Assembly: GCA_910583995.1 (NCBI GenBank)
Contig: CAJTYW010000009.1
Coordinates: 1-64,000, forward strand
Source: an uncultured Christensenella sp.
GTDB taxonomy: Bacteria; Bacillota; Clostridia; Christensenellales; UBA3700
Reading direction: 5' to 3'
DNA length: 64,000 bases
Part shown: positions 44,889 to 54,200 of the stretch, piece after piece
Layout: every line of letters starts with the position of its first letter
Numbering within the stretch: the first letter of the stretch is position 1
Made by a program: the position numbers and the translations under genes
Notes under the pieces: generated by a model
What the model was told of the DNA's origin: nothing
The model's database searches: none
What the model saw: only the letters and a program-made list of their open reading frames with translations

Positions 44889-46594
44889 TACTTTTCCACC
44901 TCAATGTCCACAAATTTAAAGGACGAATAATCAAACAACCCTTTATCGCTTATTTTAAGCTCAGGTATTACAACCAATGACATAAATGACAATGTCATAA
45001 ATGGCTCAACTTCACTATTGACTTTTAGGGTATTAATAGCAAACTCATTTAATGCAGCTGTTTTGCTTGCAATGTAATCTATATCCTTGTCGCTCATAAG
45101 CCCTGCAATAGGAAGTTCCATAGTATCAAAAATTTCTCCGTTATGAACGGCTGTCATACCACCGCCTGCACGCTTGATTTCATTAACAGCAATTGCCATA
45201 TCCCTATCATTATCACCGCAAACAATAATGTTATGGCTATCGTGAGCAACGCTTACTGCAATAGCACCGCATTTAATATTGTAGTCTTTTAAAAGTCCAA
45301 TACCTATGTTACCTTTGTTTTTATGTCTTTCTACCACGCAAATTTTGCTTAATCCGTCTTTAAAGTCATAAACGCCGTCTGTTACGCTAACCTTTTGAAC
45401 TAAGCTTTTGGTCGTTACATTATGTGGCTCAATACCCATAACTCTAACCATATCGCTATTTAATTTTAACTTTAAATCGCTCTCTTGTATATCTTTACAA
45501 TGCACTGTGTTTCTGACATCTTTGCAATCGATAACGCTTGCATCAAACAACGCTTTTCCGTCTTTTGCAACAAGCTTGCCGTTTTTGTAAACTTCAAGCA
45601 CATTAAATTTGTAAATATCGTCTATAACAACAATATCTGCAATTTTACCTGGAGATAACGCACCCCTGTCGTTAAGTTTGTAGCACTCTGCCGCATTTAA
45701 AGTTGCCATAGTTATTGCATCTATAGGAGATAATCCCATTTCTATTGCAATTTTAATGTTGTTGTTTAAATGTCCTATTGTTAGCAAATCGTGTACTTGT
45801 CTATCATCAGTACAAAATACCAATCTTCTTAATGTTTTGTTGTTGATAATAGGGAACAAATCTCGCAAATTTCTTGTTGCACTGCCTTCTCTAACCAAAA
45901 CATACATACCACGCCTTAGTTTATTGCAAGCATCAACTATATCCACACACTCGTGGTCAGTAGTAATACCCGCACCGATATACGCATTTAATTCCTTTTC
46001 ACCTGCAAGCGGATAATGTCCGTCCACAACTACACCACGCTGTTTAGCGTATTTTAGTTTATTCATTACATCTGTATCACAATAAACAACCCCTGGAGCA
46101 TTCATAAACTCGCCTACGCCGTGACATTTATCCAACAATTTATCCAATCCCGTAGCATCAATTGTTGCCCCATTACTTTCATAAGGAGTTGCAGGAACAC
46201 AGCTAGGAGCCATAAACATAGCATCAAAAGGCACAGTTTTGCTCTCATTTATCATATAATCGACACCTTTTTCGCCACATACATTTGCTATTTCGTGCGG
46301 GTCGCAAATACCTGTTGTAGTACCCCAAGGCAAAACTGCTTTTGCAAAGTTAGAAGGTGATAGCATTGTACTTTCGATATGCAAATGTCCGTCAATAAAT
46401 CCGGGAGCAAGATATTTGCCTTTCATATCAATTTCCACATTTCCGCAATAATTGCCTACGCCCGCGATATATCCATCTTTAATTGCTATATCCGCAACTT
46501 CTATCTCGCCTGTGTAAACATTAATAACATTACCGCCTTTTAAAACTAAATCAGCTTTATCTAACCCCATAGCCACTTTTATAAGTTTTTCCAT
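44888..46594 (-). CDS. ade: Adenine deaminase
   Basis: Amidohydrolase-superfamily enzyme converting adenine to hypoxanthine and ammonia in purine salvage. Metal motif GFIDGHLHIEST, then TTTGICDPHEIANVCG, VVVDGHYP, TTDHECVD and CTDDRQVHDL follow the adenine deaminase pattern; the C-terminal domain contains GIEPHNVTTKSLVQ and SVAHDSHNIIVCGD. I place the start at ATG 46594 because GGAG lies 9 bases upstream; ATG 46609 is a possible alternative with poorer signal. That gives 568 residues, normal for the family. It is coupled to the downstream unknown gene. No purine riboswitch was found upstream. Confidence 0.95.
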   Translation of the reverse strand: MEKLIKVAMGLDKADLVLKGGNVINVYTGEIEVADIAIKDGYIAGVGNYCGNVEIDMKGKYLAPGFIDGHLHIESTMLSPSNFAKAVLPWGTTTGICDPHEIANVCGEKGVDYMINESKTVPFDAMFMAPSCVPATPYESNGATIDATGLDKLLDKCHGVGEFMNAPGVVYCDTDVMNKLKYAKQRGVVVDGHYPLAGEKELNAYIGAGITTDHECVDIVDACNKLRRGMYVLVREGSATRNLRDLFPIINNKTLRRLVFCTDDRQVHDLLTIGHLNNNIKIAIEMGLSPIDAITMATLNAAECYKLNDRGALSPGKIADIVVIDDIYKFNVLEVYKNGKLVAKDGKALFDASVIDCKDVRNTVHCKDIQESDLKLKLNSDMVRVMGIEPHNVTTKSLVQKVSVTDGVYDFKDGLSKICVVERHKNKGNIGIGLLKDYNIKCGAIAVSVAHDSHNIIVCGDNDRDMAIAVNEIKRAGGGMTAVHNGEIFDTMELPIAGLMSDKDIDYIASKTAALNEFAINTLKVNSEVEPFMTLSFMSLVVIPELKISDKGLFDYSSFKFVDIEVEK

Positions 46595-46734
46595 TACTGC
46601 CCGCTCCATAAAAATTTCTTCTTTTTTATTTTAGCATTAATATGCGATAAAGTCAAGATAAAGCAAGAAAAACAGCCTTTCATAACTAATCATTTTTTGT
46701 CATAAACCTTTAATTTACAAGCATACAATATAAT

Positions 46735-46836
46735 ATCGTAAGCTGTCGCAAAGCGGGGCGAAGCCACATTTTGCAGTAGCTGACGATTTTTCAAACTGGA
46801 AGCACTTGTGACAGCAAGTTTTTTGCGTTAGCAATA
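46735..46836 (+). ncRNA. Candidate structured RNA of unknown class with terminator-like end
   Basis: This ~100-base stretch is visibly richer in G+C than its surroundings. It folds as a long imperfect hairpin, ATCGTAAGCT...AGCTGACGAT (46735-46793), with inner pairs GCAAA/TTTGC and GGC/GCC around a GAA turn. A small hairpin ACTTG-TGACAG-CAAGT followed by six T (about 46807-46830) comes next. A TATAAT is at 46729-46734, but no good -35 is visible. It lies 60 bases before the unknown gene at 46895, so it may be a leader with attenuation, or a small RNA. It matches no riboswitch I can recall. Confidence 0.4.
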
Positions 46837-46894
46837 TAAAATTTTAATATCAATTAAAATTTGTTTCCTATAGCTCATACTCAAGGGGGATATT

Positions 46895-47446
46895 ATGCAG
46901 GAATTTGAATTATTACCTTCAGAACAACAAATTAATATGATGAATAAAGAGTTTAACGAATTGCAAAGAAGAAAGGATTTATTGTGCGACGATTGCGAAG
47001 CCCAAGAAAAGCCTATGCATAGTTATAGTAAAATGCCACTTTGCAAAAGTGCTAAATGTGGGACTGACCCAAAACAAAAAAAATTGTTTGAGAGAATATA
47101 TTTTGCAGAGCAAGATTTGATAATGGCATTAAGACAGCTTTTTACCACTGCTCCGCAATTTGCAAAAGACGATATAGCGGACATTATAAAACTAAAAAAA
47201 TCTACAAGCAATCTTGCTTTAAAATGTTATTATGCTGTATCGGATAGTATGCTTACTTATGCAGCAGTGCTTTGTCACGAAGAAGATTATTGCAAGCTTT
47301 TAAGACATATTATAAGCAAACAAAAACAACTTTTGCTTATGCTAAACAAAGCTAAATATTTGTGTGCTTACAGCAAAAAAATGATTAAAAATGAATGGAC
47401 TGCAAGCTACATACTTACTTCAATTGGAATATATTGCAGATTTTAA
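46895..47446 (+). CDS. Hypothetical cysteine-containing helical protein
   Basis: A 183-residue soluble protein, not recognised. It starts after a strong AAGGGGG. The N-terminal part has CDDCEAQ and a second Cys pair (LCKSAKC) that could bind metal. The rest is strongly helical (FERIYFAEQDLIMALRQLF..., then KLLRHIISKQKQLLLMLNKA). No signal peptide or membrane helix. Single gene between the structured leader candidate and a terminator. Confidence 0.65.
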   Translation: MQEFELLPSEQQINMMNKEFNELQRRKDLLCDDCEAQEKPMHSYSKMPLCKSAKCGTDPKQKKLFERIYFAEQDLIMALRQLFTTAPQFAKDDIADIIKLKKSTSNLALKCYYAVSDSMLTYAAVLCHEEDYCKLLRHIISKQKQLLLMLNKAKYLCAYSKKMIKNEWTASYILTSIGIYCRF

Positions 47447-47498
47447 TTTGATTAATTACATATAAAATATTAAGAAACCACTAAAAACACATCAAAAA

Positions 47499-47533
47499 TC
47501 GGCACTAATCATAGTGCCGAATGTTTTTATTTT
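47499..47533. terminator. Bidirectional terminator
   Basis: TCGGCACTA / TAGTGCCGA 9-bp stem with loop ATCA, T-tract on the right and CAAAAA on the left. The left flank plus stem start (CAAAAATCGGCACTA) resembles the dispersed element fused to a terminator stem. Confidence 0.85.
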
Positions 47534-48672
47534 TTCCAGTTAATATTATCAAGTGTAATCGCCTTGTCACTATTGTACACAGCTTTCAGCTCTTCTTTAG
47601 TTGAGTAATTTTCCGCATACTCGGGAAGATACGTCCAATTATCGCCTTGAGAATTATCTTTTACACAAACAAACTCCCTACACCAAGTGATATAAAACAG
47701 CCATTTTGTATTATTCTTCCACATTAGTTCAATGTTTGGCACAAAATCAATTTCACTCATTGCAATCATTTTGTTTTTGGATATTGAGTAAGTCTTCCTA
47801 AACCTTTTTGAATTTGCTTGGTCTTTATTATATTCCTTTCTCAAATCTTCACCATAATAGTACGGGTCATCCCCAAGCATATCGCATTTATCGTCACCAA
47901 CATACCACTCACCGCCCTTTTGTGGATTGGCAACCCAAATCAAATTGTTAAGTTTGTGATAATTAGTCATTCTGTCATACATTAGATTCCAAAGTTCTAC
48001 ATACTCTTTGCCTGTATCTGCACCCCACCAAAACCAGCCGCCACTTGCTTCGTGCAATGGTCGCCATAGCACGGGGATATTTAAATCCGCCAATTCTTTT
48101 AATTTTGCGGCAATAGTATCAATATTATCTACTAAAGTTTTATATCCTTCGGAATTTTTGTCGTAAATAACATTTTTTAGCCTAAAATTAGTTTTGTCTG
48201 TATAAAAATGTGATGTGTCACCTTGAGTAATAGGAGAATTCCAATGCCAAGTCAAAAGCACTATTCCACCACGATTATGCACTTCTTTAGCTTGTTCAAT
48301 GCTATAGTTTTGCTCAGGGCTATACAAAGCTTTTTCCAAATCCAACCCTACAATCGCAGGATATTTGCCTGTTACTTTGTAAACCGCCTGCAATTCCGTA
48401 GCTTTATAAACAGACATTTTTCCGTTTTCGTCCTTAAACTCATCCTTGTCATATCCCGCATATTCATTAACAAACTGCCCTGTTATAACCTTTTTACCAT
48501 AATTGCTTAGTAAAAAATTGTACAAGTTTACGGCACTTTCGCTTGCGTTTGGGTTGTTTAAGGTCTTTTGCACATTGTCATAATGCTTGTCAGGTATACG
48601 GCACCCAACAAGACTAAGGCAACTGATAACTACAAGAACTATTACCAATAATAGTAAAACGGATTTCTTCAT
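47527..48672 (-). CDS. GH26 beta-mannanase-like lipoprotein
   Basis: Secreted, lipid-anchored glycoside hydrolase of family GH26, mostly endo-beta-1,4-mannanases with some other specificities. Signal peptide with lipobox LVGC (Cys24). Clan GH-A barrel with acid/base Glu208 in WRPLHEASGGWFWWG and nucleophile Glu307 in MIAMSEIDF. Aromatic subsite residues are abundant (LTWHWNSP, WVANPQ). Length 381 is right for one catalytic domain. Together with GH16, GH2 and GH13 it points to growth on dietary or plant polysaccharides. Single gene. Confidence 0.9.
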   Translation of the reverse strand: MKKSVLLLLVIVLVVISCLSLVGCRIPDKHYDNVQKTLNNPNASESAVNLYNFLLSNYGKKVITGQFVNEYAGYDKDEFKDENGKMSVYKATELQAVYKVTGKYPAIVGLDLEKALYSPEQNYSIEQAKEVHNRGGIVLLTWHWNSPITQGDTSHFYTDKTNFRLKNVIYDKNSEGYKTLVDNIDTIAAKLKELADLNIPVLWRPLHEASGGWFWWGADTGKEYVELWNLMYDRMTNYHKLNNLIWVANPQKGGEWYVGDDKCDMLGDDPYYYGEDLRKEYNKDQANSKRFRKTYSISKNKMIAMSEIDFVPNIELMWKNNTKWLFYITWCREFVCVKDNSQGDNWTYLPEYAENYSTKEELKAVYNSDKAITLDNINWKK

Positions 48673-48691
48673 AATTTTTTCCCTAAAAGTG

Positions 48692-48713
48692 TAATAACAC
48701 CGATTTTCAAACG
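48692..48713 (+). repeat. Dispersed element, copy upstream of the GH26 gene
   Basis: AATAACACCGATTTTCAAACG, a diverged copy between the GH26 start and the cysS stop. Confidence 0.4.
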
Positions 48714-48733
48714 ATATTTTGTCTAAAAATCAA

Positions 48734-50125
48734 TTATAGCTTTTTAAGTTCGTAACCTTCCTTGCTATCTAATATAGTATAACCAAGCTCTGTGATTTTT
48801 GCTCTTAGCTCATCTGCTTTAGCAAAGTTACGCTCTTGCTTTGCTAGCTTTCTCTCTTCTGCCAAGTCTATAACTTCGTTAGGAATATCTAGAGTGTTGC
48901 TATTAATATAATCTTCCACTTTGTCAAGTGATAAACCAAGCACCTTATCAAATTCCAAAGCCAAACGATATACATCTGAACATAATGGCAATTTAGTCAT
49001 TTTCCACAAAACACCAAGTGCCATAGGAATATTGATATCGTCATTGATAGCGTTATCAAATTCTTGTTTAAACTCATTTAAAGTATCTTTATCTACCAAA
49101 GCCAAGCCATAGCTATGACTTCTTAAAATGCAGCATAATCTTCCATAAGAAACTTTTGCGGAATTCATACCTTCAAAAGTGAAATTCAATTTTTTTCTGT
49201 AATGAGCGTTTAGGCAAAAATAACGGAATACAAGCGGACTATAGCCCATTTGCTCAAGTTGTGCAATAGTATAGGTATTTCCTAAACTTTTGCTCATTTT
49301 GCCGTTATCTACAAGCATAAACTCCCCGTGCATCCAATAGTCAACAGACTTTTTGCCTGTAAGTGCTTCGTTTTGTGCAATTTCGTTTTCGTGGTGGACA
49401 GGTATATGGTCAACACCGCCTGTATGAATATCAAACACTTCGCCCAAATACTTTTGGCTCATAGCGGAACACTCAATATGCCAGCCCGGATAACCCATTC
49501 CCCAAGGACTAGGCCATTGTTGAATATGGTTAGGGTCAGCTTTTTTCCACACTGCAAAGTCTTGCGGATTGCGTTTTTCAGAGTTAACTTCTACCCTTGC
49601 ACCTGCAATTTGTTCTTCCAAATTAAGTCTTGACAAAGCACCATAATTAGGGTATTTGCTAATATCAAAGTATACGCCGTCGCTTGTTTCATAAGCAAAA
49701 CCACTGTCAACCAATCTTTGCACATACTTAATCATATCGTCTATATGTTCAGTTGCTTTTGCAATAATTTCAGGCAAGCCGATATTAAGCTTTTTAAGGT
49801 CAGTCATAAAGATATTAGTATAATAATCTGCAATTTCCTTTGGAGTTTTACCAGTCTCCTTTGCACGCTTATCCATTTTATCTTCGCCTTCGTCGCCGTC
49901 ACTTGTAAGGTGTCCTACATCTGTGATATTCATAACGCCTTTCAATTTATAGCCGTCGTACTGCAAAACTCTTCTTAACAAATCCATAAACACATAAGTC
50001 CTTAAATTGCCTATATGTGCATAGTTATATACGGTAGGACCGCAAGAATACATTGTAATTTCGCCTTTATTAAGCTCATTAAAATCTTCTTTTTTTCTGC
50101 TTAAAGTGTTGTATACTTTTAACAT
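48734..50125 (-). CDS. cysS: Cysteinyl-tRNA synthetase
   Basis: Class I synthetase charging tRNA-Cys. HIGH-type motif YNYAHIGNLRTYVF, KMSKS motif GKMSKSLGNTYT, zinc ligands including Cys28 (SCGPTVYN), and the PGWHIECSAM, GVDHIPVHHENEIAQ core. Length 463 is normal. It follows cysE by 36 bases and shares its T-box-controlled promoter, so its supply rises when tRNA-Cys is uncharged. Shine-Dalgarno AGGAG. Confidence 0.97.
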   Translation of the reverse strand: MLKVYNTLSRKKEDFNELNKGEITMYSCGPTVYNYAHIGNLRTYVFMDLLRRVLQYDGYKLKGVMNITDVGHLTSDGDEGEDKMDKRAKETGKTPKEIADYYTNIFMTDLKKLNIGLPEIIAKATEHIDDMIKYVQRLVDSGFAYETSDGVYFDISKYPNYGALSRLNLEEQIAGARVEVNSEKRNPQDFAVWKKADPNHIQQWPSPWGMGYPGWHIECSAMSQKYLGEVFDIHTGGVDHIPVHHENEIAQNEALTGKKSVDYWMHGEFMLVDNGKMSKSLGNTYTIAQLEQMGYSPLVFRYFCLNAHYRKKLNFTFEGMNSAKVSYGRLCCILRSHSYGLALVDKDTLNEFKQEFDNAINDDINIPMALGVLWKMTKLPLCSDVYRLALEFDKVLGLSLDKVEDYINSNTLDIPNEVIDLAEERKLAKQERNFAKADELRAKITELGYTILDSKEGYELKKL

Positions 50126-50161
50126 TTTAAAATCTCCTAAAACTTATATTTTTTAAATCAA

Positions 50162-50881
50162 TTAATCTTGTTTGTTTTCTTTGCTTTTTTCTCTTTGTTC
50201 AACAAGCTTTTGCAAATATGCTTCGTCTTCTATTACTTCAGTGTTTACGATAGAGTATTTGCAAGTCTCAAGCCCCAACTTTTCTTCCAATGTAGCAAGT
50301 CTTTTGCATACTCTTGCAAACTCTTGTAAAATAGGGTCTGGAACATTTTGATTAAGGTCAATTTTTGTCTCGTGCCTTTTAACAATTCTTCCCGGAACGC
50401 CTACAACTGTGCTGTGAGAAGGTACATTTTTTAGCACAACAGAACCTGCACCTATTTTGCTATACTCGCCAATAGTTATAGGTCCTAACACCTTAGCACC
50501 ACTGCTTATCATACAATTATTGCCGATAGTTGGGTGTCTTTTACCAACATCTTTGCCTGTACCGCCAAGTGTAACGCCTTGATAAATGGTAACATTGTCA
50601 CCAATCTCGCAAGTTTCACCTATTACAACGCCTACACCGTGGTCAATAAACACACCTTGCCCTATTTTTGCGGCAGGGTGAATATCCACGCCAGTAATTC
50701 GCCTTGTTTTTGCGGAAATAAGCTCCGCAATGCCTTTCATATTGTGTCTGTAAAACCAATTGGCTCTTCTGTGTCTACGAATAGCCTTAAATCCGCCATA
50801 AGTCAAAAACACTATTAATTTACTTGTTGCAGCGGGGTCTCTATCCATAACCGCCTGCAAATCCGCTTTAAATTGTTTCAT
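50162..50881 (-). CDS. cysE: Serine O-acetyltransferase
   Basis: Acetylates serine with acetyl-CoA, the committed step of cysteine synthesis. N-terminal helical segment (MKQFKADLQAVMDRDPAA), then left-handed beta-helix with hexapeptide repeats: GVDIHPAAKIGQGVFIDHG with catalytic Asp-His region, VVIGETCEIGDNVTIYQGVTLGG, PTIGNNCMISSGAKVLGPI. The start is ATG 50881 with GGAG upstream; the frame extends upstream to 51049 but that part is the T-box leader. The 239 residues include a helical tail of ~50 residues after the usual domain. First gene of cysE-cysS. Confidence 0.95.
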   Translation of the reverse strand: MKQFKADLQAVMDRDPAATSKLIVFLTYGGFKAIRRHRRANWFYRHNMKGIAELISAKTRRITGVDIHPAAKIGQGVFIDHGVGVVIGETCEIGDNVTIYQGVTLGGTGKDVGKRHPTIGNNCMISSGAKVLGPITIGEYSKIGAGSVVLKNVPSHSTVVGVPGRIVKRHETKIDLNQNVPDPILQEFARVCKRLATLEEKLGLETCKYSIVNTEVIEDEAYLQKLVEQREKSKENKQD

Positions 50882-50946
50882 AATAACTCCAATACTATTT
50901 AATTTGATACAAACATTACAACTTCTGCAAACAAATGCAATTATAT

Positions 50947-51190
50947 AAAAAAACACGGCATAACATAAAGACGCTATACCGTGATTCCACTTTAATTTAA
51001 CAACCAAAAAGTTGCCCTTGTATGCAGATAACGATGCCCCGAGCGACATTTCCTTCGCTAGCTAATGTCAACGCACTTCATTGTATGATACTGTGAGCAA
51101 GCTTCCACCCGATGACTTGCAATCTCTGGCACAATCAAAACAATTACTCTTTTGACACTTTTGTTTATAACAAACGCCGTATAAATTTGT
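50947..51190 (-). promoter_or_regulatory. Cysteine-specific T-box leader of cysE-cysS
   Basis: On the minus strand after the promoter, stem I contains an AGUAA-type turn and a specifier loop GAAG-UGC-G with Cys codon UGC (51075-51073). The T-box UGGA (50989-50986, in AAAGTGGAATCACGG) pairs with the UCCA end of tRNA-Cys, whose discriminator base is U. The terminator CACGGTATA / TATGCCGTG plus seven T (50983-50947) competes with the antiterminator. The distal GGGTGGAAGC loop is also present. By family knowledge, uncharged tRNA-Cys favours readthrough. Confidence 0.88.
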
Positions 51191-51196
51191 AACCAT

Positions 51197-51226
51197 ATTA
51201 TATCATATACACAATATGATTGTCAA
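51197..51226 (-). promoter_or_regulatory. Promoter of the T-box cysE-cysS operon
   Basis: Minus strand TTGACA (51226-51221), 18-base spacer, TATAAT (51202-51197). Confidence 0.85.
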
Positions 51227-51250
51227 TAATTTTTTGTGACTACCCTTTTA

Positions 51251-51270
51251 TGCCTTTATAAAGACATAAA
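51251..51270. repeat. 20-bp repeat, copy B
   Basis: TGCCTTTATAAAGACATAAA, identical to 43414-43433. It lies 20 bases past the stop of the phosphoglycerate mutase fusion gene. Confidence 0.6.
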
Positions 51271-51289
51271 CGGCTATAACTCTTTTTGC

Positions 51290-54200
51290 TTACACAATAG
51301 GAACTGCTATTGTTCCTGCACTGCTGTCATTGTAATATTTATCGCCTATTGCAACTATTTCAATGCTAGTTATACCTTCAAGCTCCGCTTTAGAGATTAC
51401 CAATTGATTTGCACCTGTACCAAGTTTAAATTTCTTATCTGTACCGATAAACTTAAGCTCATAAGTCAAAGCGTTTTCAACCTTCTTCCAACTGATAACA
51501 TAATTGCCGTCTTTTAGCTCAATAGTTATCTCTGGCTTAGTCAAATTACCTTTTATTGCAGGGAAATTAGCATAAGCCTGTGCGCTTGAGTTAATGCCTT
51601 CTACACTGCTTTTTGCAACTATAATGATAGAATGGTTGCCTGGTGTGAAAAGGTGAGCAAATTTTTCGTCCTTACTTAAAATATAAGTAATTATGTCGCC
51701 TTTCTTTTTGCCTTCATTTTTCAAAGTCAAAACTATTCCGTCAAATACTATTTCGTAAGTTTCTGCAAAATCTACCGCTTCAAAAGACAAAGTATATTCA
51801 TTTTTAGTTTCGTCGAAAATAACTTGTGGCTTTCCTACTCTTTCCAAAGTAATGTAGTGAGTGTGGTAAGTGTAGTAAGGTTCGCTATCTGTTATAAATT
51901 CAGGCTCACTAGATTGCAATACAATTTTAATAGAGTGATTACCTACGGAATTTAAAACAGCACCCAAACTATAAATATAACTACCTTCTTCGGTTGAGAT
52001 ATTATCCGCTACAACATCTTTTACAATTGGGTCTGTTGCATCGTCAATTGTAATAAGCACTTTTTTTGCAAGTGCATCTACAGAAGAAAGCTCTAATGTT
52101 GCATTTGTACCAATTCTTTCAATTACTGCAAATTGTGGTGTTTCAAGCCAATCAATATAATTCAAATCGCCATAACCGATAATTTGTGCATTATTGCTAG
52201 AAAGCTTATCTTTATCAACCCAAACAACGTTTGCATCAATGATTTTATCAAAGTTACCATTGCCGTTTACATAAACCAAAGCTCCGCCTGTAATTGTACC
52301 AAATTCGCCATTATCAAAATTGCTATAAGTGCTACCAAAAAGTCTTAATTCAGACTTATTATCAAGTGTTGCATTTCCAATATCACTTAAAGCACGAAGA
52401 TAGCTGTTTTCCACATTAATATCGATTTTTGTAGGTTTATTTAGCACAACATTTGAATTTATAGCTTTCATTTCGCTTATATTTTCGCCAAAAGCCAAGC
52501 TATCAAATTGTACTTTACTGCTTTTAACAACAAAGGAATTATTTGCGTGTAATCCGCCGTTTACAACACCTTCTGCAACGCCATCAAACTCAATATCATT
52601 TGCAGTTATGTTTGTCAAAACTGTAACCTTACCTGCATTTTTGATAACTACTCTATCAGCATTTATCTTACCACCTACACCAAACTCTTTGCCTGACATA
52701 ACACCCAAAGTCATTTCACCGCCCTTTGGATTTTCAAGTGTCAAAGTACCATTGTTAACAGTCAAAGTTTTTTTGTTCAAATCAACATTCAAGTTTAATG
52801 TCAAATCGCCTTCAACTGTAATATCTTTTTGCAAATAGTAAAGTTGTTTATTGTCCTTTACAGGTTTTGTAAAATCTTCTGCCTTGCTAATCAACACTTT
52901 AGGAGCATTAATAACAAGTATAGGTGTAAGCACTGCTACAAGAATCATAACCGCAAGCACTGCCGCAGAAACTAAAATTGTAATTAGCTTTTGCTTTTTG
53001 GTAGCTTTTGCAAGGCTATTTTTCTTTCCTTTTTTCTTGCTATCATTATCGCCTTCTGCATTTTCTTCTTCTTTTTCTCCTTCGCTATCTTTGTCGCTAC
53101 TATCGTCAACAAAATTCATATCAACAGCAATAGCAGCACTTTCTTCGTCTGTTTCTGTTTGTGCGGAATTACTCTCATCTGATTGTTGATTTTCGTCCAT
53201 ATCGCTTGTATCCGCTATTTCAGCGATTTCTTCGTCGCTAGAAACTTCGATTTCTTCATTATCACTAGCTAAGTCGGAAGAAATCAAATCGTTTCCTTCA
53301 TTTTCATTTATTTCTTGCATATCACTATCCTTTTGCAAAAACAACTCAACCAATTCGTCACCAGAACTTAGTGTCAATCCTGTTTTTGCACATTCACTTT
53401 CAGTATATGCAGAAATACCTTCTTTAATACAAGTGCTGTCATAAATTATAAACGGAATAGGCTCGCTACTATGAGTTTTTGTAACTAGTGGAGTTGGGTG
53501 GTCTGGGCAAACCAAAATCCTTAAATCTTCACCTTCAAGCTCACTCAAAATATAGCCGACAACTTTTTCGTCAATAAGTTCTATTGATTTAACTTTACCC
53601 TTGCTATCCCCTTGATGTCCGCACTCGTCAGGAGCTTCCATATGTAAATAAACATAATCAAACCCGTCACGAATAGCTTTTACGCAAGCTTGTGCTTTTC
53701 CGCTAAAGTTTGTGTTTACAGTGCCTGTAACACCTTCAACTTCGATAATTTCCATACCGCTTGCAATACCAATACCTTTTAGCAAGTCAACGGCAGAAAT
53801 AACAGCACCTTTTAAGCCGCGTAATTTCTCAAAATTAGGCAAAGATGGTCTGCTACCTTCTCCCCAAAGCCAAATACTATTTGCAGGGTTTTTACCTTCT
53901 TGTTTTCTTTTTAAATTAACAGGGTGGTCTTTTAAAATGTCGTAAGATTTAACCATAAGGTCAAGCATCTTATCGCCATACAAACCAGACGGCAAATAAT
54001 CACTAATCGTCTTGCCGCTAATATCGTGTGGTGGAGTGTATTCTGTACCACGCTCACCATTATGCTTTATTAGACAATGTCTGTAGCTTACACCATTGTA
54101 AAAGGTAAACTCGTCATCACCCAAAGCTTGCTCAACGCTTGCAATAAGTTCTGCAGCTTCTTCTGTTGAAATTTCGCCTGCACTATAGTCAACCATAATT

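Noticed and set aside
46595..46894. Purine riboswitch upstream of adenine deaminase
   Set aside because: Neither strand shows the conserved purine-riboswitch core; the structured region reads better on the plus strand, away from ade.
50882..51049. In-frame extension of cysE to 51049
   Set aside because: It overlaps the T-box leader and its terminator; CysE homology and the Shine-Dalgarno begin at ATG 50881.
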